64,000 nucleotides of DNA, taken from assembly GCA_963708645.1 (NCBI GenBank), contig CAVPTA010000007.1:558001-622000 (forward strand), written 5' to 3'. Both the position numbers and the translations under genes were made by a program. The notes under the pieces were generated by a model. The model ran no database searches, was not told the origin of the DNA, and worked only from the letters and a program-made list of their open reading frames with translations. This document shows positions 1 to 8,202 of this stretch, one piece after another. The first letter of the stretch is position 1; the number at the start of each line of letters is the position of its first letter. Origin of the DNA: RYN-133 sp963708645 (lineage in GTDB: Bacteria; Actinomycetota; Actinomycetes; Mycobacteriales; Jatrophihabitantaceae).

Positions 1-248
1 CCGTGCGGGCCGATCGCGTCGAGGCCCGGATAGCCGCGCAGGCTGCAGGTGCTCTGGCTGATGTTGCGGAAGATGAGCACGACGTTGCCGTGTCCGGTGG
101 CGCCCTGCGTGTGGCTGTGGCTGACCTGGATCAGCGCGCCCTGGCACTCGGGCGCCGGGGCGGCTGCGCCGGCCGGGCCGGACATGACGCCGGCGCCGCC
201 TGCCGTGACCGCGGCGGCCGCGGCCACACCTGCGATGAGGTTGCGCAT
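1..248 (-). CDS. Secreted DUF4232-type protein, C-terminus cut by window edge
   Basis: The reading frame opens at an ATG at 248 and runs off the window edge, so only about 82 residues are seen. A GGGAG ribosome site lies at 257-261, about eight bases upstream. The N-terminus is a signal peptide (MRNLIAGVAAAAAV, then an Ala/Gly-rich stretch). After it comes a first Cys (PECQGALIQV), then GHGNVVLIFRN, then STCSLRGYPG. This Cys-to-Cys spacing with an N-x-C-x-L-x-GYPG block is characteristic of DUF4232, a family of exported actinobacterial proteins of unknown function. The two cysteines probably form a disulfide outside the cell. No function beyond export can be assigned. Confidence 0.72.
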   Translation of the reverse strand, partial: MRNLIAGVAAAAAVTAGGAGVMSGPAGAAAPAPECQGALIQVSHSHTQGATGHGNVVLIFRNISQSTCSLRGYPGLDAIGPH

Positions 249-319
249 GATGGTTTCTCCCTGCGGTGGTTGTACAGCCAAGAGACGGCTGTTGGTTGGG
301 TGATACATGCCGAGCGCAA

Positions 320-1579
320 TCAGCGTGAGAATGCCGCTCCGCTCCATGTCGCGCCGCCATCTGTCGTCGTCCAGATGGTGTGCCCGTTGTCGTTGATCCA
401 CCGGCCGACCTGACCGTTCTGGAAGCCGGGCGGGCCCAGATCGCCGACAGGAGGCTCGTCGAGTGCGGTCGTAAGGTCCGCACCGCCGGTGAGACGGAAC
501 AGCCTGTCCGCGACGAGGATCAGCGTGTGCGCATCGACGGCGGTGATCGTCGCCGAGGCGCCTGTCGGTTGCGAAATACGGTGCGCGGACGCCGTGTGCG
601 CGTCGACGAGGATGTCCGCCCCGCACACCAGATCGAGTGTGCCGTCGGAAGCCACCGATCCACCGACCAGATTGGTGCACGCGGGCAAGCGTCGCCAGGA
701 CGCTCCGGCGTCCGTCGATTCGTAGAGCTGCCCCTGCTGCTCCGCCGAGGCAGGGTTGCTCGTCCGGACGATCAGATATGAGGCACCGCGCGTACGCATC
801 AGTTGCACCGAGTAGCCGCGGATGAACGGAGCCGTGCTCTGCATCCATCCGGACGAACCGAGTTGCTGGTAATTGACGTTGTAGAGGCACGACCCCGAAC
901 ACGCGACGTCGGCCTGCGAAACCTTGATGACCGTCCCGTCGAGTGTCTCGAGTGCCTCGGCGCCACCGGCCTCCGGCGACCAGTGCGCCCCACCGTCGGT
1001 GGTGCTCTCGAGGACGTTCCGGCCGAAGATGAAACCCGTCTGGGCGTTGGCGAAACGAATCGACGTGGCGGCGACCGCCGGGACAGGTACGCGGTGCCAC
1101 GTACTGCCCGAGTCGGTCGTGCGCACGAGCGTGAGGCACAGGCCCTGTGCGCAGGCAGCGCGCCCGAGCGCCCAGATCTTGTCGGTGCCGATGTAGGTGG
1201 TGTCGATCGCGCGGAACCCGGTGACCCCGCCCATGTCGAGCAGCGGGAGGGTCGTTTGCGGCCCGACCGGCGGCGGCGTGGTCGTCGCCGCAGTGATCGA
1301 CGGACTGTGCGTCGGCGTGGGTGATGCGTGGCCCGTGCCCGCGGGCGCGGCGGTGTTCCGGTGCGCGCCGACGCCGGCAAGCGTGAGTGCGACTGCTGCT
1401 ATCGCGGCGGCGGCGAGGAGCGGAAACGTCCACGCCCGCCAGCTGCGGTGCGGACGCAGCACAGGTGCGTCGAGTTCGGCGAGGATGCGCTCGGCGAGCG
1501 GTCCGTCGGGCGGAGCGTGCCGCGAGTTGTCACGCAACGAAGCGCGCAGCCGCGTCTCGAGGTCGGTCGGGGGGTTCAT
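320..1579 (-). CDS. Membrane-anchored Asp-box (BNR/YCF48-like) protein, partner of the SigE-type sigma factor
   Basis: This 419-residue protein has a cytosolic N-terminus of about 46 residues and one membrane helix (roughly residues 49-70, WTFPLLAAAAIAAVALTLAG). A Thr/Pro linker follows, then an extracytoplasmic part carrying four Asp-box motifs: TDSGSTW, TDGGAHW, TDAGASW and TDGGATW. Such repeats form beta-propellers. Its ATG overlaps the stop of the sigma-factor gene by four bases, so the two are translationally coupled. That position is normally held by the cognate anti-sigma factor. The short N-terminus has no zinc-binding HxxxCxxC motif, so an anti-sigma role is inferred from position and topology only. 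The propeller could be the sensor part. Confidence 0.7.
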   Translation of the reverse strand: MNPPTDLETRLRASLRDNSRHAPPDGPLAERILAELDAPVLRPHRSWRAWTFPLLAAAAIAAVALTLAGVGAHRNTAAPAGTGHASPTPTHSPSITAATTTPPPVGPQTTLPLLDMGGVTGFRAIDTTYIGTDKIWALGRAACAQGLCLTLVRTTDSGSTWHRVPVPAVAATSIRFANAQTGFIFGRNVLESTTDGGAHWSPEAGGAEALETLDGTVIKVSQADVACSGSCLYNVNYQQLGSSGWMQSTAPFIRGYSVQLMRTRGASYLIVRTSNPASAEQQGQLYESTDAGASWRRLPACTNLVGGSVASDGTLDLVCGADILVDAHTASAHRISQPTGASATITAVDAHTLILVADRLFRLTGGADLTTALDEPPVGDLGPPGFQNGQVGRWINDNGHTIWTTTDGGATWSGAAFSR

Positions 1580-2085
1580 GCCGAATTCCTTCCAGCACCG
1601 GACGCGGTGGCGCTGTCACGCAGCGCCCCCAGGCCTCGGCTGATCAAGCTGCGGACGGTGCCTTCGCGGCAGCCGAGCGCGATGCCGATCTCGTCGTCGG
1701 GCAGGTCATGGAAGTACCGCAGGACGAGCGCCGCGCGCTGCCGCTCGGGCAGGGTGCGCAGCATCGTCCAGATCTCGTCGCGGTCATCCAGTTGGGACGG
1801 GTGGTCGGTGCCGTCGATGCTCTCGGGCAGGAACTCGACCGCGAACTCACGTCGCGCGGCACGCCTGGTGTGGTTGACGAATCCATTGGCCAGGCTGCGC
1901 CGCACGTAGGCGAGTGGCACCTCGGCAGCTTCGACGAGATGCCATTTCGGATACAACCGCACGAGGGTGTCCTGGACGAGTTCTTCGGCAGCGCTGCCGT
2001 CGCCCGTGAGCAGGTAACCGGTACGCAGCAGATCAGCGGTGTGCTCGCGCACGAACCGCGTGAAATCCACACCGGTGATGGACAC
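1576..2085 (-). CDS. RNA polymerase sigma factor, SigE/ECF family
   Basis: A 169-residue sigma-70 family protein of the SigE-type group common in actinobacteria. Region 2 is visible as FVREHTADLLRTGYLLTGD and AAEELVQDTLVRLYPKW. Region 4 is LPERQRAALVLRYFHDLPDD followed by the helix-turn-helix IGIALGCREGTVRSLISRG. I chose the GTG at 2085 because a GGAGG ribosome site (2090-2094) precedes it by four bases and region 2 begins directly after. The open frame continues upstream to 2316, but that part has no sigma similarity and crosses a terminator hairpin. The gene is coupled to the downstream membrane Asp-box gene, forming a two-gene signalling unit. Confidence 0.85.
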   Translation of the reverse strand: MSITGVDFTRFVREHTADLLRTGYLLTGDGSAAEELVQDTLVRLYPKWHLVEAAEVPLAYVRRSLANGFVNHTRRAARREFAVEFLPESIDGTDHPSQLDDRDEIWTMLRTLPERQRAALVLRYFHDLPDDEIGIALGCREGTVRSLISRGLGALRDSATASGAGRNSA

Positions 2086-2135
2086 AATGCCTCCCACGCC
2101 AAGTAGACAGCGCAGCGGCCGGATCCGTTGCATGC

Positions 2136-2181
2136 AAAATGACGACGCGCCCTGCCCGCGTGGTTGCAGGCAGGGCGCGTC
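2136..2181 (-). terminator. Intrinsic terminator after the FAD oxidoreductase gene
   Basis: A perfect 13-base-pair stem (2144-2156 with 2169-2181, arms GACGCGCCCTGCC and GGCAGGGCGCGTC) encloses a 12-base loop. On the minus strand it is followed after two bases by TTTT (2136-2139). It lies 21 bases past the stop of the minus-strand FAD oxidoreductase, so it should end that transcript before the sigma-factor gene. A second T-run (2188-2191) on the plus-strand side makes it potentially bidirectional. Confidence 0.82.
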
Positions 2182-2201
2182 GGGCTCTTTTCGTGACGGG
2201 G

Positions 2202-3572
2202 TCAGACCGGGCGGTTGCTGCGGAACAAGCCGTTCGGGTCGACGTCCTGCTTGATCTCGCGCAGCCGGGCCAGCGACTCGGCCGGGAAGGCGCGGGTCAC
2301 GTCGGTATCGGCACACAGGAACGTGTAGAACGTCCGTCCGCTGCGCTTGGCGGCGACCGCCTGCTGCACCGCAGCGGTCGACGCCTCGATCGCAGGGACG
2401 AGCTCGGGCACCATCGGCACGCCGAGTGTGAACACCGAGTACTGCTCGGTGATCGCGGCGTTCGGACCCTCGTCGGCCGTGCCGCGGGCGAGCGCTCCGC
2501 CGAGGTGACGGAACTGCAGCACCGTGAGCGCGTTCGGTGCGTCCGCACCGGCGATGTCAACGACCTTGTCGATGGTCTCGACGTCGAGGTCGGTCAGCAG
2601 CTCCGACCACTCCATGGTCGGCATCGGGTCAGTCGGCTCCTGGCATACGTCCGACAGGGCGGCGACCGGGAATTCGCCGGTGGCGTCGATGCAAACGGCC
2701 GGCAGCTCGCGCAGCGGCGCAACGAGCGCCTCGGCGTCTTCGGCCGAACCGAGGTAGGTGAATTCGACGGTGACGAAGTTCTTGCCGCGGATCGGCTCGG
2801 GCAGGACGTCGACCGGCGGGAAGCGCAGGATGTGCGCCCACATCGTCAACTCGTCAGGCGCGTTCTGGGTGATCGCGTGCCAGGCACGCAGCACCGGACG
2901 GGCCATCTCGAGCGGCCACATGATGCGTCCGCCGTAGAGGTCGGCAGCCGGGAAGAGCCGCACCTCGATCGCGGTGACGACACCGAAGTCGCCGCCGGCG
3001 CCGCGGATCGCCCAGAACAGGTCGGGGTCGGAGTCGGCGGTGACGGTGCGCAGGTTGCCGCTCACGTCCACGAGTTCGACGGCGAGGATGCTGTGGGCCG
3101 CGATGCCGTGCTTGCGGCTGAACCAGCTGAGGCCGCCGCTCACGGAGAAGCCGGTGACCGACGGGTCGGAGTTGCTGCCGGCGAGGCCGGTCAGGCCGTA
3201 CTCGCTCGTGGCGGCCAGCAGTTCGCCCCACTTGACGCCGGCGCCGACGCGGGCGATGCGCTGGTCGGGGTCGACGTGGATCTGCTGCATCGCACGGGTG
3301 CGCAGCATGACCGTGCCGTTGGTGGCGAGCGTTGCGCCGTGGCCGATCGGCTGGGCCGAGACGGTCATGCCGTGCTCGATCGCGTAGCGGACGGCGGTGA
3401 CGACGTCCTGCGCATCCTGCACGTGGACGACGGCGAGCGGGCGCTGGTCGACGGCGACGGCGAAGCCGTGCCGGTCGGCGTCGTAGCTGGGATCGATCGG
3501 GAGGGTTACCTGGCCGGGCAACGCCTCGGCAAGACCGGCGAACACGTCGGTGGCGGGAACCGTGAAGGTCAT
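2202..3572 (-). CDS. FAD-binding oxidoreductase, berberine-bridge-enzyme type
   Basis: A 456-residue flavoprotein of the PCMH-FAD/BBE class. The FAD domain shows QPIGHGATLATNG (the His in PIGHG is the usual site of covalent FAD attachment), LAGSNSDPSVTGFSVSGGLSW and DLFWAIRGAGGDFGVVT. The C-terminus ends in DPNGLFRSNRPV, the BBE domain signature. A Cys that would give a second covalent FAD link is not evident. I place the start at the ATG at 3572, where AGGAG (3581-3585) sits eight bases upstream. An in-frame start at 3641 lacks such a site. The substrate is unknown; relatives oxidise sugars, alkaloids or aclacinomycin-type molecules. It is monocistronic, with a terminator directly downstream. 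Confidence 0.88.
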   Translation of the reverse strand: MTFTVPATDVFAGLAEALPGQVTLPIDPSYDADRHGFAVAVDQRPLAVVHVQDAQDVVTAVRYAIEHGMTVSAQPIGHGATLATNGTVMLRTRAMQQIHVDPDQRIARVGAGVKWGELLAATSEYGLTGLAGSNSDPSVTGFSVSGGLSWFSRKHGIAAHSILAVELVDVSGNLRTVTADSDPDLFWAIRGAGGDFGVVTAIEVRLFPAADLYGGRIMWPLEMARPVLRAWHAITQNAPDELTMWAHILRFPPVDVLPEPIRGKNFVTVEFTYLGSAEDAEALVAPLRELPAVCIDATGEFPVAALSDVCQEPTDPMPTMEWSELLTDLDVETIDKVVDIAGADAPNALTVLQFRHLGGALARGTADEGPNAAITEQYSVFTLGVPMVPELVPAIEASTAAVQQAVAAKRSGRTFYTFLCADTDVTRAFPAESLARLREIKQDVDPNGLFRSNRPV

Positions 3573-3605
3573 GTCGAATGCTCCTGGACGAGTGGGATCA
3601 CGTTG

Positions 3606-3689
3606 TGTGATCACAGATTCGTCCCGGAGCGGGGTTACCAACGAGGTGGCTAACCGGCGTCCCGCGGGGTGCTACCACCCCTGGTTGGT
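3606..3689. promoter_or_regulatory. Palindrome and near-inverted repeat upstream of the FAD oxidoreductase
   Basis: The 140-base gap holds the perfect palindrome TGTGATCACA at 3606-3615, 34 bases from the oxidoreductase start. A near-inverted repeat follows: ACCAACGAGGTGG at 3637-3649 against CCACCCCTGGTTGGT at 3675-3689. The palindrome resembles a CRP/FNR-type half-site pair but lacks the usual central spacer. No regulator gene adjoins it. Operator function is a guess from symmetry and position. Confidence 0.35.
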
Positions 3690-3712
3690 GCTCAAAAACG
3701 GCCTATCGGACT

Positions 3713-6685
3713 TCAGAGTTCCGTGTAGTGGCCGGTGCTGTCGTCGAGGCGCCACACCTTGCGGGTGCGAGTCGGCTTGGGCACGCCGCGCTTTTGCAGG
3801 TCACGCCACACCGGACGGTGCCAGGTCGTCAGCGGGATCGACGCGACGGCCTGCACGTAGCGCGGTCGCTGCCTGCGCGGCAGGCGATCCATCGCTGCGT
3901 CGAGATCGGCGGCGGTGAGCTCGGAGTCGGCATGCAACGTCACTGCGCCGACGAGCGCCTGGGCGTCGCCGTCGGGCACGCTGTACGCGACGATCAGGTC
4001 GACCGCGCTGATCGTGCTGAGACAGAACCGCGTACCTGAAGGCAACACCGGGCCGTTCTCGGTCTCGACGATCTCAGCAACCGAACCGACCAACCACAGG
4101 TCGCCTTGCTCATCGCGCAGGAACAGATCATTGGTCGAGCGCCACGCGTCACCGGCCGCGAACACATCACGCATGACCGCCCCGGTCGCTGCATCGCCGG
4201 GATGCACGCGGGTCAGGAGCAGGCCGATCTCGTCGGTGAGGCATTCGAGGGCCAAGCCGTCGCTGGTCAGCTTGAGCTTGCGATCGGTCAAGCCGTACGC
4301 CGCGACCCGCACCTCGGCGGTGCCGGGAAGGGGACGCCCCATCGAGCCGGGCTTCTGCCCGGTGAGGTTCGCGAGAATCGCCTCGCCCTCGGCCGACGCG
4401 TAGAACTCGAGGACCTTCGCGTCGGGGAACCGGACGCTGACCCGCTTCCACAGATTGCGCGGCATACCCGAGCCGATGAACATCCTGATCGGGTTGAACC
4501 GCTCGTTGGGATGCTGCGGCGCATCGACGACCGCACGCAGCGACGTCCAGGTGTAGCTGACATGCGTCGCGCCATAGCGCCGGACCTCGTCCCAGAACGT
4601 GTCGGCGTCGTCGGCCAGCGACATCGCGAACCTTGCACCGCCGGCGACTGCGCCACCGATCGACATCAACAGCGCGGACGTGTGGTGCAGCGGCGTGACG
4701 CTGTAGACGGTGTCGCCGGGACGGAGCGCGGCAGCACTCGCCGTGCCGAGTGCCGACAACGCCCAGCGCTTGTTGCTGATGCGGATCGGTTTCGTGTCGG
4801 CGCCCTCGCCGGTGAACAGGACGAACGCGATGTCTTGCGCGCGCTGGGGATTCGGCCGGTACCAGCTCGGCAGGTCGACCGCGCCGGGGTCGATGCGTTC
4901 CATGTCGACGGCGCCGGCAGGCAGCTCCCGCTCGTCCGCGCCGCCGCCGAGCACGTAGCAGCGCACAGTCGCGGATCCGCTTACCGCCTCGGCATGTTCG
5001 GGATCGGTGATCACCCGATCGACGCGGGTCAGCCTCACCTCGCGCCCAAGGTCGCCGTCCGGGCGGAGAAGGGCTGCTGTTGCGCCGAGCCGGCTCAGCG
5101 CGGCGATGACGGTGAAGGCGCTCGGCCGGGTGCTCATCAGCACGCCCACGGTGTCGCCGCGTCGCACCCCGATCTGGATCAGGCCCTTGACCACGCTGTC
5201 GACACGGTGCTTGACCTCGCGCTGGCGATGCGCACGGTCGCCGAACAGGAAACAGATCTCATCGGCATTGCGGCGCGCCTGCTCGTCGAGCAGCAGCCCG
5301 AGGCTGATGCGTGTGGACGGGTCGAGTGATTCGATGCGCTGCAGTCGCGGCAGCTGCGCCGGCGCCTCGCTTACCACCGAGCGGGCCAGCCGCGCCGCAC
5401 GACGTGCGGTCGACAGCAGCAGTCGGCTCGCGCCGACGCCGAGCTCGCTCGCCTGCACGAGCACACCGGCACCACCCGCCCCGGACGGACGCAGCGCACT
5501 CGTCTGCACTTCTTCGGCCGGGACGATCGCGTCCGGCAGCTGGCCGGCGCCGTCGCGCCACCGTGCCCACGCGCCAACCGCGGGCCACGTGTGCGTCATC
5601 GCGGTCGACCCGACGACCAGTCCGAAGTGTCCTGCACGCAGGGTCAGTTCGTAGATCTCGGCGCTCGGCGCGGCACGACGGATCGCGCGTACCGAGTCGG
5701 GATGGCCGATCGTGTCCGTCGAGCCGACGACGGTGAGCACCGGCAGGTCGATGTCGGCGAGGGTCACGAGCCGCTCGTCGATCACGAAGCCGCCCTCGAG
5801 CATCCGGTTGTGCTGGAAGTACATCTCGAGGAACTGCACGACGGCCGGTCCCGACCACGCCGTCCAGCCGTCGCTCTCGAGGAAGCGGCGTTGCCGCTCA
5901 CGGGGCAGCAGTGCGTCGCGATCATGCAGCGTCAGCAGGAACTTGACGCGGTCCTGCACCGATTTCGCCGGGGTGAGCAGCTTGAAGCTGGTGCGGCTGA
6001 ACCAACCGGGCACGGCGAGCTTGCGAAACAGTCCGCTGTCGATGAGGGTGGCCGCCAACCGGGAGGCAGCCTCGGGCGAGAGCGGAATCGGTAGCGGCGC
6101 GCTGGCGTCGACCGGCGAGCCGAAGGTGACGAGCGAGTCGATGCCCTTGTTCCGCCGGAACGCCGCGGTCTGGTACGCGAACATGCCGCCCTGCGAGTAG
6201 CCGGCGAGGATGACGTCACGCCCGGTCTTCTCACGCACGATGTCGATGGCTTCGCTGACGGCCAGGACGTGGTCGCTGAGATTGCGTTCGAGGCCACCGG
6301 GGTCGCGGTCGGGGTGGCCGAAGTCGACGACCCAGGTGTCGAGTCCGTCGGCGTGCAGCGCGCCGACCGCCGATGCCTGCGGCGACACGTCCCAGACCTC
6401 GGTCGTGAGCATGAGCGGCGGCACGAGCAGGATCGGCACAGCGCCGCTGGGAGCGTCGTCGGCGAAGTAGTGCCGCAGCCGGTAGTTGTGGTGCTCGGCC
6501 TCGACCGCGTACGGGGACGGCGCCTCGCCGGTCTCGAGGCCGCCGAAGCGCACGACCTCGGCGACGTTGCGCGCCGTGGTCGTCAGCCGGCCGGCCAGGC
6601 CCCGGCGGGATCGTCCCGCGGGCTCGATCTCGGAGTTCTGCTCACTCACGCCATGCACTCTCGTCATACGGCGCCGCGTTGGCAA
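3713..6685 (-). CDS. Alpha/beta-hydrolase (PHA-synthase-like) fused to an AMP-binding acyl-CoA synthetase
   Basis: A 990-residue fusion. The N-terminal part (about residues 45-395) is an alpha/beta hydrolase with the nucleophile elbow GYSQGGMFAYQ, an acid region near VVGSTDTIGHPD and a candidate catalytic His in RAGHFGLVVGS. The whole resembles PHA synthase/depolymerase folds, but with Ser where PHA synthases use Cys. The C-terminal part (about 450-960) is an ANL adenylation domain, with FLFGDRAHRQREV, an atypical P-loop-like VLFTGEGADTKP, YSVTPLHHTSAL and EFYASAEG. The classic TSGTTGxPK motif and the C-terminal catalytic Lys motif are degenerate. Such fusions occur in mycobacteria and relatives and are annotated as acyl-CoA synthetases. 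The start is uncertain: ATG 6667 or GTG 6650 are alternatives. Likely role: handling of acyl chains or storage lipid. Confidence 0.72.
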   Translation of the reverse strand: MPTRRRMTRVHGVSEQNSEIEPAGRSRRGLAGRLTTTARNVAEVVRFGGLETGEAPSPYAVEAEHHNYRLRHYFADDAPSGAVPILLVPPLMLTTEVWDVSPQASAVGALHADGLDTWVVDFGHPDRDPGGLERNLSDHVLAVSEAIDIVREKTGRDVILAGYSQGGMFAYQTAAFRRNKGIDSLVTFGSPVDASAPLPIPLSPEAASRLAATLIDSGLFRKLAVPGWFSRTSFKLLTPAKSVQDRVKFLLTLHDRDALLPRERQRRFLESDGWTAWSGPAVVQFLEMYFQHNRMLEGGFVIDERLVTLADIDLPVLTVVGSTDTIGHPDSVRAIRRAAPSAEIYELTLRAGHFGLVVGSTAMTHTWPAVGAWARWRDGAGQLPDAIVPAEEVQTSALRPSGAGGAGVLVQASELGVGASRLLLSTARRAARLARSVVSEAPAQLPRLQRIESLDPSTRISLGLLLDEQARRNADEICFLFGDRAHRQREVKHRVDSVVKGLIQIGVRRGDTVGVLMSTRPSAFTVIAALSRLGATAALLRPDGDLGREVRLTRVDRVITDPEHAEAVSGSATVRCYVLGGGADERELPAGAVDMERIDPGAVDLPSWYRPNPQRAQDIAFVLFTGEGADTKPIRISNKRWALSALGTASAAALRPGDTVYSVTPLHHTSALLMSIGGAVAGGARFAMSLADDADTFWDEVRRYGATHVSYTWTSLRAVVDAPQHPNERFNPIRMFIGSGMPRNLWKRVSVRFPDAKVLEFYASAEGEAILANLTGQKPGSMGRPLPGTAEVRVAAYGLTDRKLKLTSDGLALECLTDEIGLLLTRVHPGDAATGAVMRDVFAAGDAWRSTNDLFLRDEQGDLWLVGSVAEIVETENGPVLPSGTRFCLSTISAVDLIVAYSVPDGDAQALVGAVTLHADSELTAADLDAAMDRLPRRQRPRYVQAVASIPLTTWHRPVWRDLQKRGVPKPTRTRKVWRLDDSTGHYTEL

Positions 6686-6710
6686 CTTGCAGTTGCCCTT
6701 GTCGCAGGCG

Positions 6711-7745
6711 CTATGCCGACAGCGTGTCGAGCTGTGCGCTCGACAGCTCGATGGTCGGGATCGCGCCCAGCGTCGCGGGCGAGGGACGCGCGCCGTCGCG
6801 CACGAGCAGATCGCCGATCGCGGCGATCATCGCGCCGTTGTCGGTGCACAGTCGCATCGCCGGCACGCGCAGCTCGATCCCGGCGGCATCGCAGCGTTCT
6901 TGAGCCAGTGCGCGTACTCGCGAGTTGGCCGCGACCCCACCGACCACGACGAGCGTGTCGACGTCCTGCTGCCCGCAGGCACGCAAGGCCTTGGTGACCA
7001 GGGTGTCGGCGACCGCTTCCTGGAAGCTCGCCGCGGTGTCCTCGACGTCCAGATCCGGCGTGCGTTCGACGTAGCGCGCGACCGCGGTCTTCAGCCCGGA
7101 GAACGAGAACCCGAGAGCTGGGTCGTTGGCGCCCATCAGCGGACGCGGGAACCGCACGGCGTTCGGGTCGCCGTCGCGCGCCGCCCGGTCGATGGAAGGC
7201 CCGCCGGGATAGGGCAGCCCGATCAGCCGGGCCACCTTGTCGAACGCCTCCCCCGCGGCGTCGTCCAGCGTGTCCGAGAGGTGCACGATCGGCGTGCGCA
7301 CCAGGTCGCGCACGAACAACAGCGACGTGTGGCCGCCGGAGACGATCAGGGCGATCGACCGGTCAGGCAACGGGCCGTGTTCGAGCGTGTCCGCCGCGGC
7401 GTGCCCGGCCAGGTGATGCACGCCGTAGAGGGGGACGCCGAGGCTCAACGCGAACGCCTTTGCGGCCGCGACGCCGACGTGCAATGCGGTGGCCAGTCCC
7501 GGACCGGCCGTCACGGCGACCGCGCCGACCTCACCGAGCGTGATCCCGGCATTGGCGACCGCTTTGCGCACCGTCGGCAGCATCGACTGCACGTGCGCAC
7601 GCGCCGCGATCTCCGGGACGACACCGCCGAAGCGGGCGTGCTCGTCCATGCTCGAGGCGAGCGCGTCGCCGAGCAGCACGCCGTCCTCGACGAAGCCGAT
7701 GCCGGTCTCGTCGCACGACGTCTCAATGCCCATCACGATCGTCAT
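6711..7745 (-). CDS. tsaD: tRNA N6-adenosine threonylcarbamoyltransferase
   Basis: A 344-residue Kae1/Qri7-family protein that transfers threonylcarbamoyl from TC-AMP to A37 of ANN-decoding tRNAs, working with TsaB and TsaE. It starts MTIVMGIETSCDETG, the family N-terminal signature. The metal-binding H-x3-H occurs in YGVHHLAGHAAA (about residues 107-118), nucleotide-binding Gly motifs in IVSGGHTSLL and VVVGGVAANSRVR, and the C-terminal acidic site in CTDNGAMIA. Length is normal for bacteria. The ATG at 7745 has AGGA eight bases upstream and overlaps the rimI stop by four bases. It is last in the alr-hydrolase-tsaE-tsaB-rimI-tsaD run. It is intact although its upstream partners are frameshifted. 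Confidence 0.96.
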   Translation of the reverse strand: MTIVMGIETSCDETGIGFVEDGVLLGDALASSMDEHARFGGVVPEIAARAHVQSMLPTVRKAVANAGITLGEVGAVAVTAGPGLATALHVGVAAAKAFALSLGVPLYGVHHLAGHAAADTLEHGPLPDRSIALIVSGGHTSLLFVRDLVRTPIVHLSDTLDDAAGEAFDKVARLIGLPYPGGPSIDRAARDGDPNAVRFPRPLMGANDPALGFSFSGLKTAVARYVERTPDLDVEDTAASFQEAVADTLVTKALRACGQQDVDTLVVVGGVAANSRVRALAQERCDAAGIELRVPAMRLCTDNGAMIAAIGDLLVRDGARPSPATLGAIPTIELSSAQLDTLSA

Positions 7746-8202
7746 AGCGCTTTCCTCATGACCAGCGCGTCGACACGGCCGTGCGCGTAGTAGCCGCGGC
7801 GGCGGCCGAGCTCGACGAAGTCCTCGGCGCGGTAGAGGGCGATGGCGGCGATCGTTGTCGACGCGAACTTCGAGGAACAGTTCGCGCGCGCCGCGGCGCT
7901 TCGCCTCGGTGTACAGCGACGGCGAGCATCTGCCGCGCGAGACCGCGGCGCTGCGCGGACGGAACCACGCCGACGGTGAGGATCTCGGCCTGGTCGCCCG
8001 CGACCAGCACGCCGCCCCAGCCGAGCAGCGCACCGTCGTCACCTTCGACCGCGACGTAGTACCGGGTGCGGGTGTCGTCGAGTTCCGAGCGGTAGCTGTC
8101 GGCCGACCACGCCTCTGTGCCGAACAATTCGTGTTCGAAGTCCATCAGCGCGTCGACATGCGCGGAAGTCATGGGGACGACGTTGGTACCGCCGGCCGTC
8201 AT
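7742..8202 (-). CDS. rimI: Ribosomal-protein/TsaD-associated N-acetyltransferase RimI, frameshifted twice
   Basis: A GNAT-family acetyltransferase of about 150 residues. The first frame gives a RimI-type N-terminus (MTSAHVDALMDFEHELFGTE) and the acetyl-CoA loop VGVVPSAQRRGLARQML. The frame then shifts near 7920 to EAKRRGARELFLEVRVDN, and again near 7865 to AIALYRAEDFVELGRRRGYY and a short tail ending at 7742. The three pieces together form a full RimI. RimI acetylates the N-terminus of ribosomal protein S18 in Escherichia coli; in actinobacteria it sits beside tsaD. The stop overlaps the tsaD start (ATGA). The two indels are most likely sequence errors. Confidence 0.82.

Noticed and set aside
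269..290. ACAGCC/GGCTGT hairpin after the Asp-box gene as a terminator
   Set aside because: The stem is only six base pairs and no T-run follows on the minus strand.
2139..3653. A 504-codon plus-strand open frame opposite the FAD oxidoreductase
   Set aside because: It mirrors a well-conserved minus-strand flavoprotein in high-GC DNA. Its translation is Arg/Asp/Gly-rich with no domain pattern.
4106..5329. Long plus-strand open frames opposite the hydrolase/acyl-CoA synthetase fusion
   Set aside because: Antisense shadows of a conserved protein; composition is Arg/Asp/His/Gln-rich without motifs.
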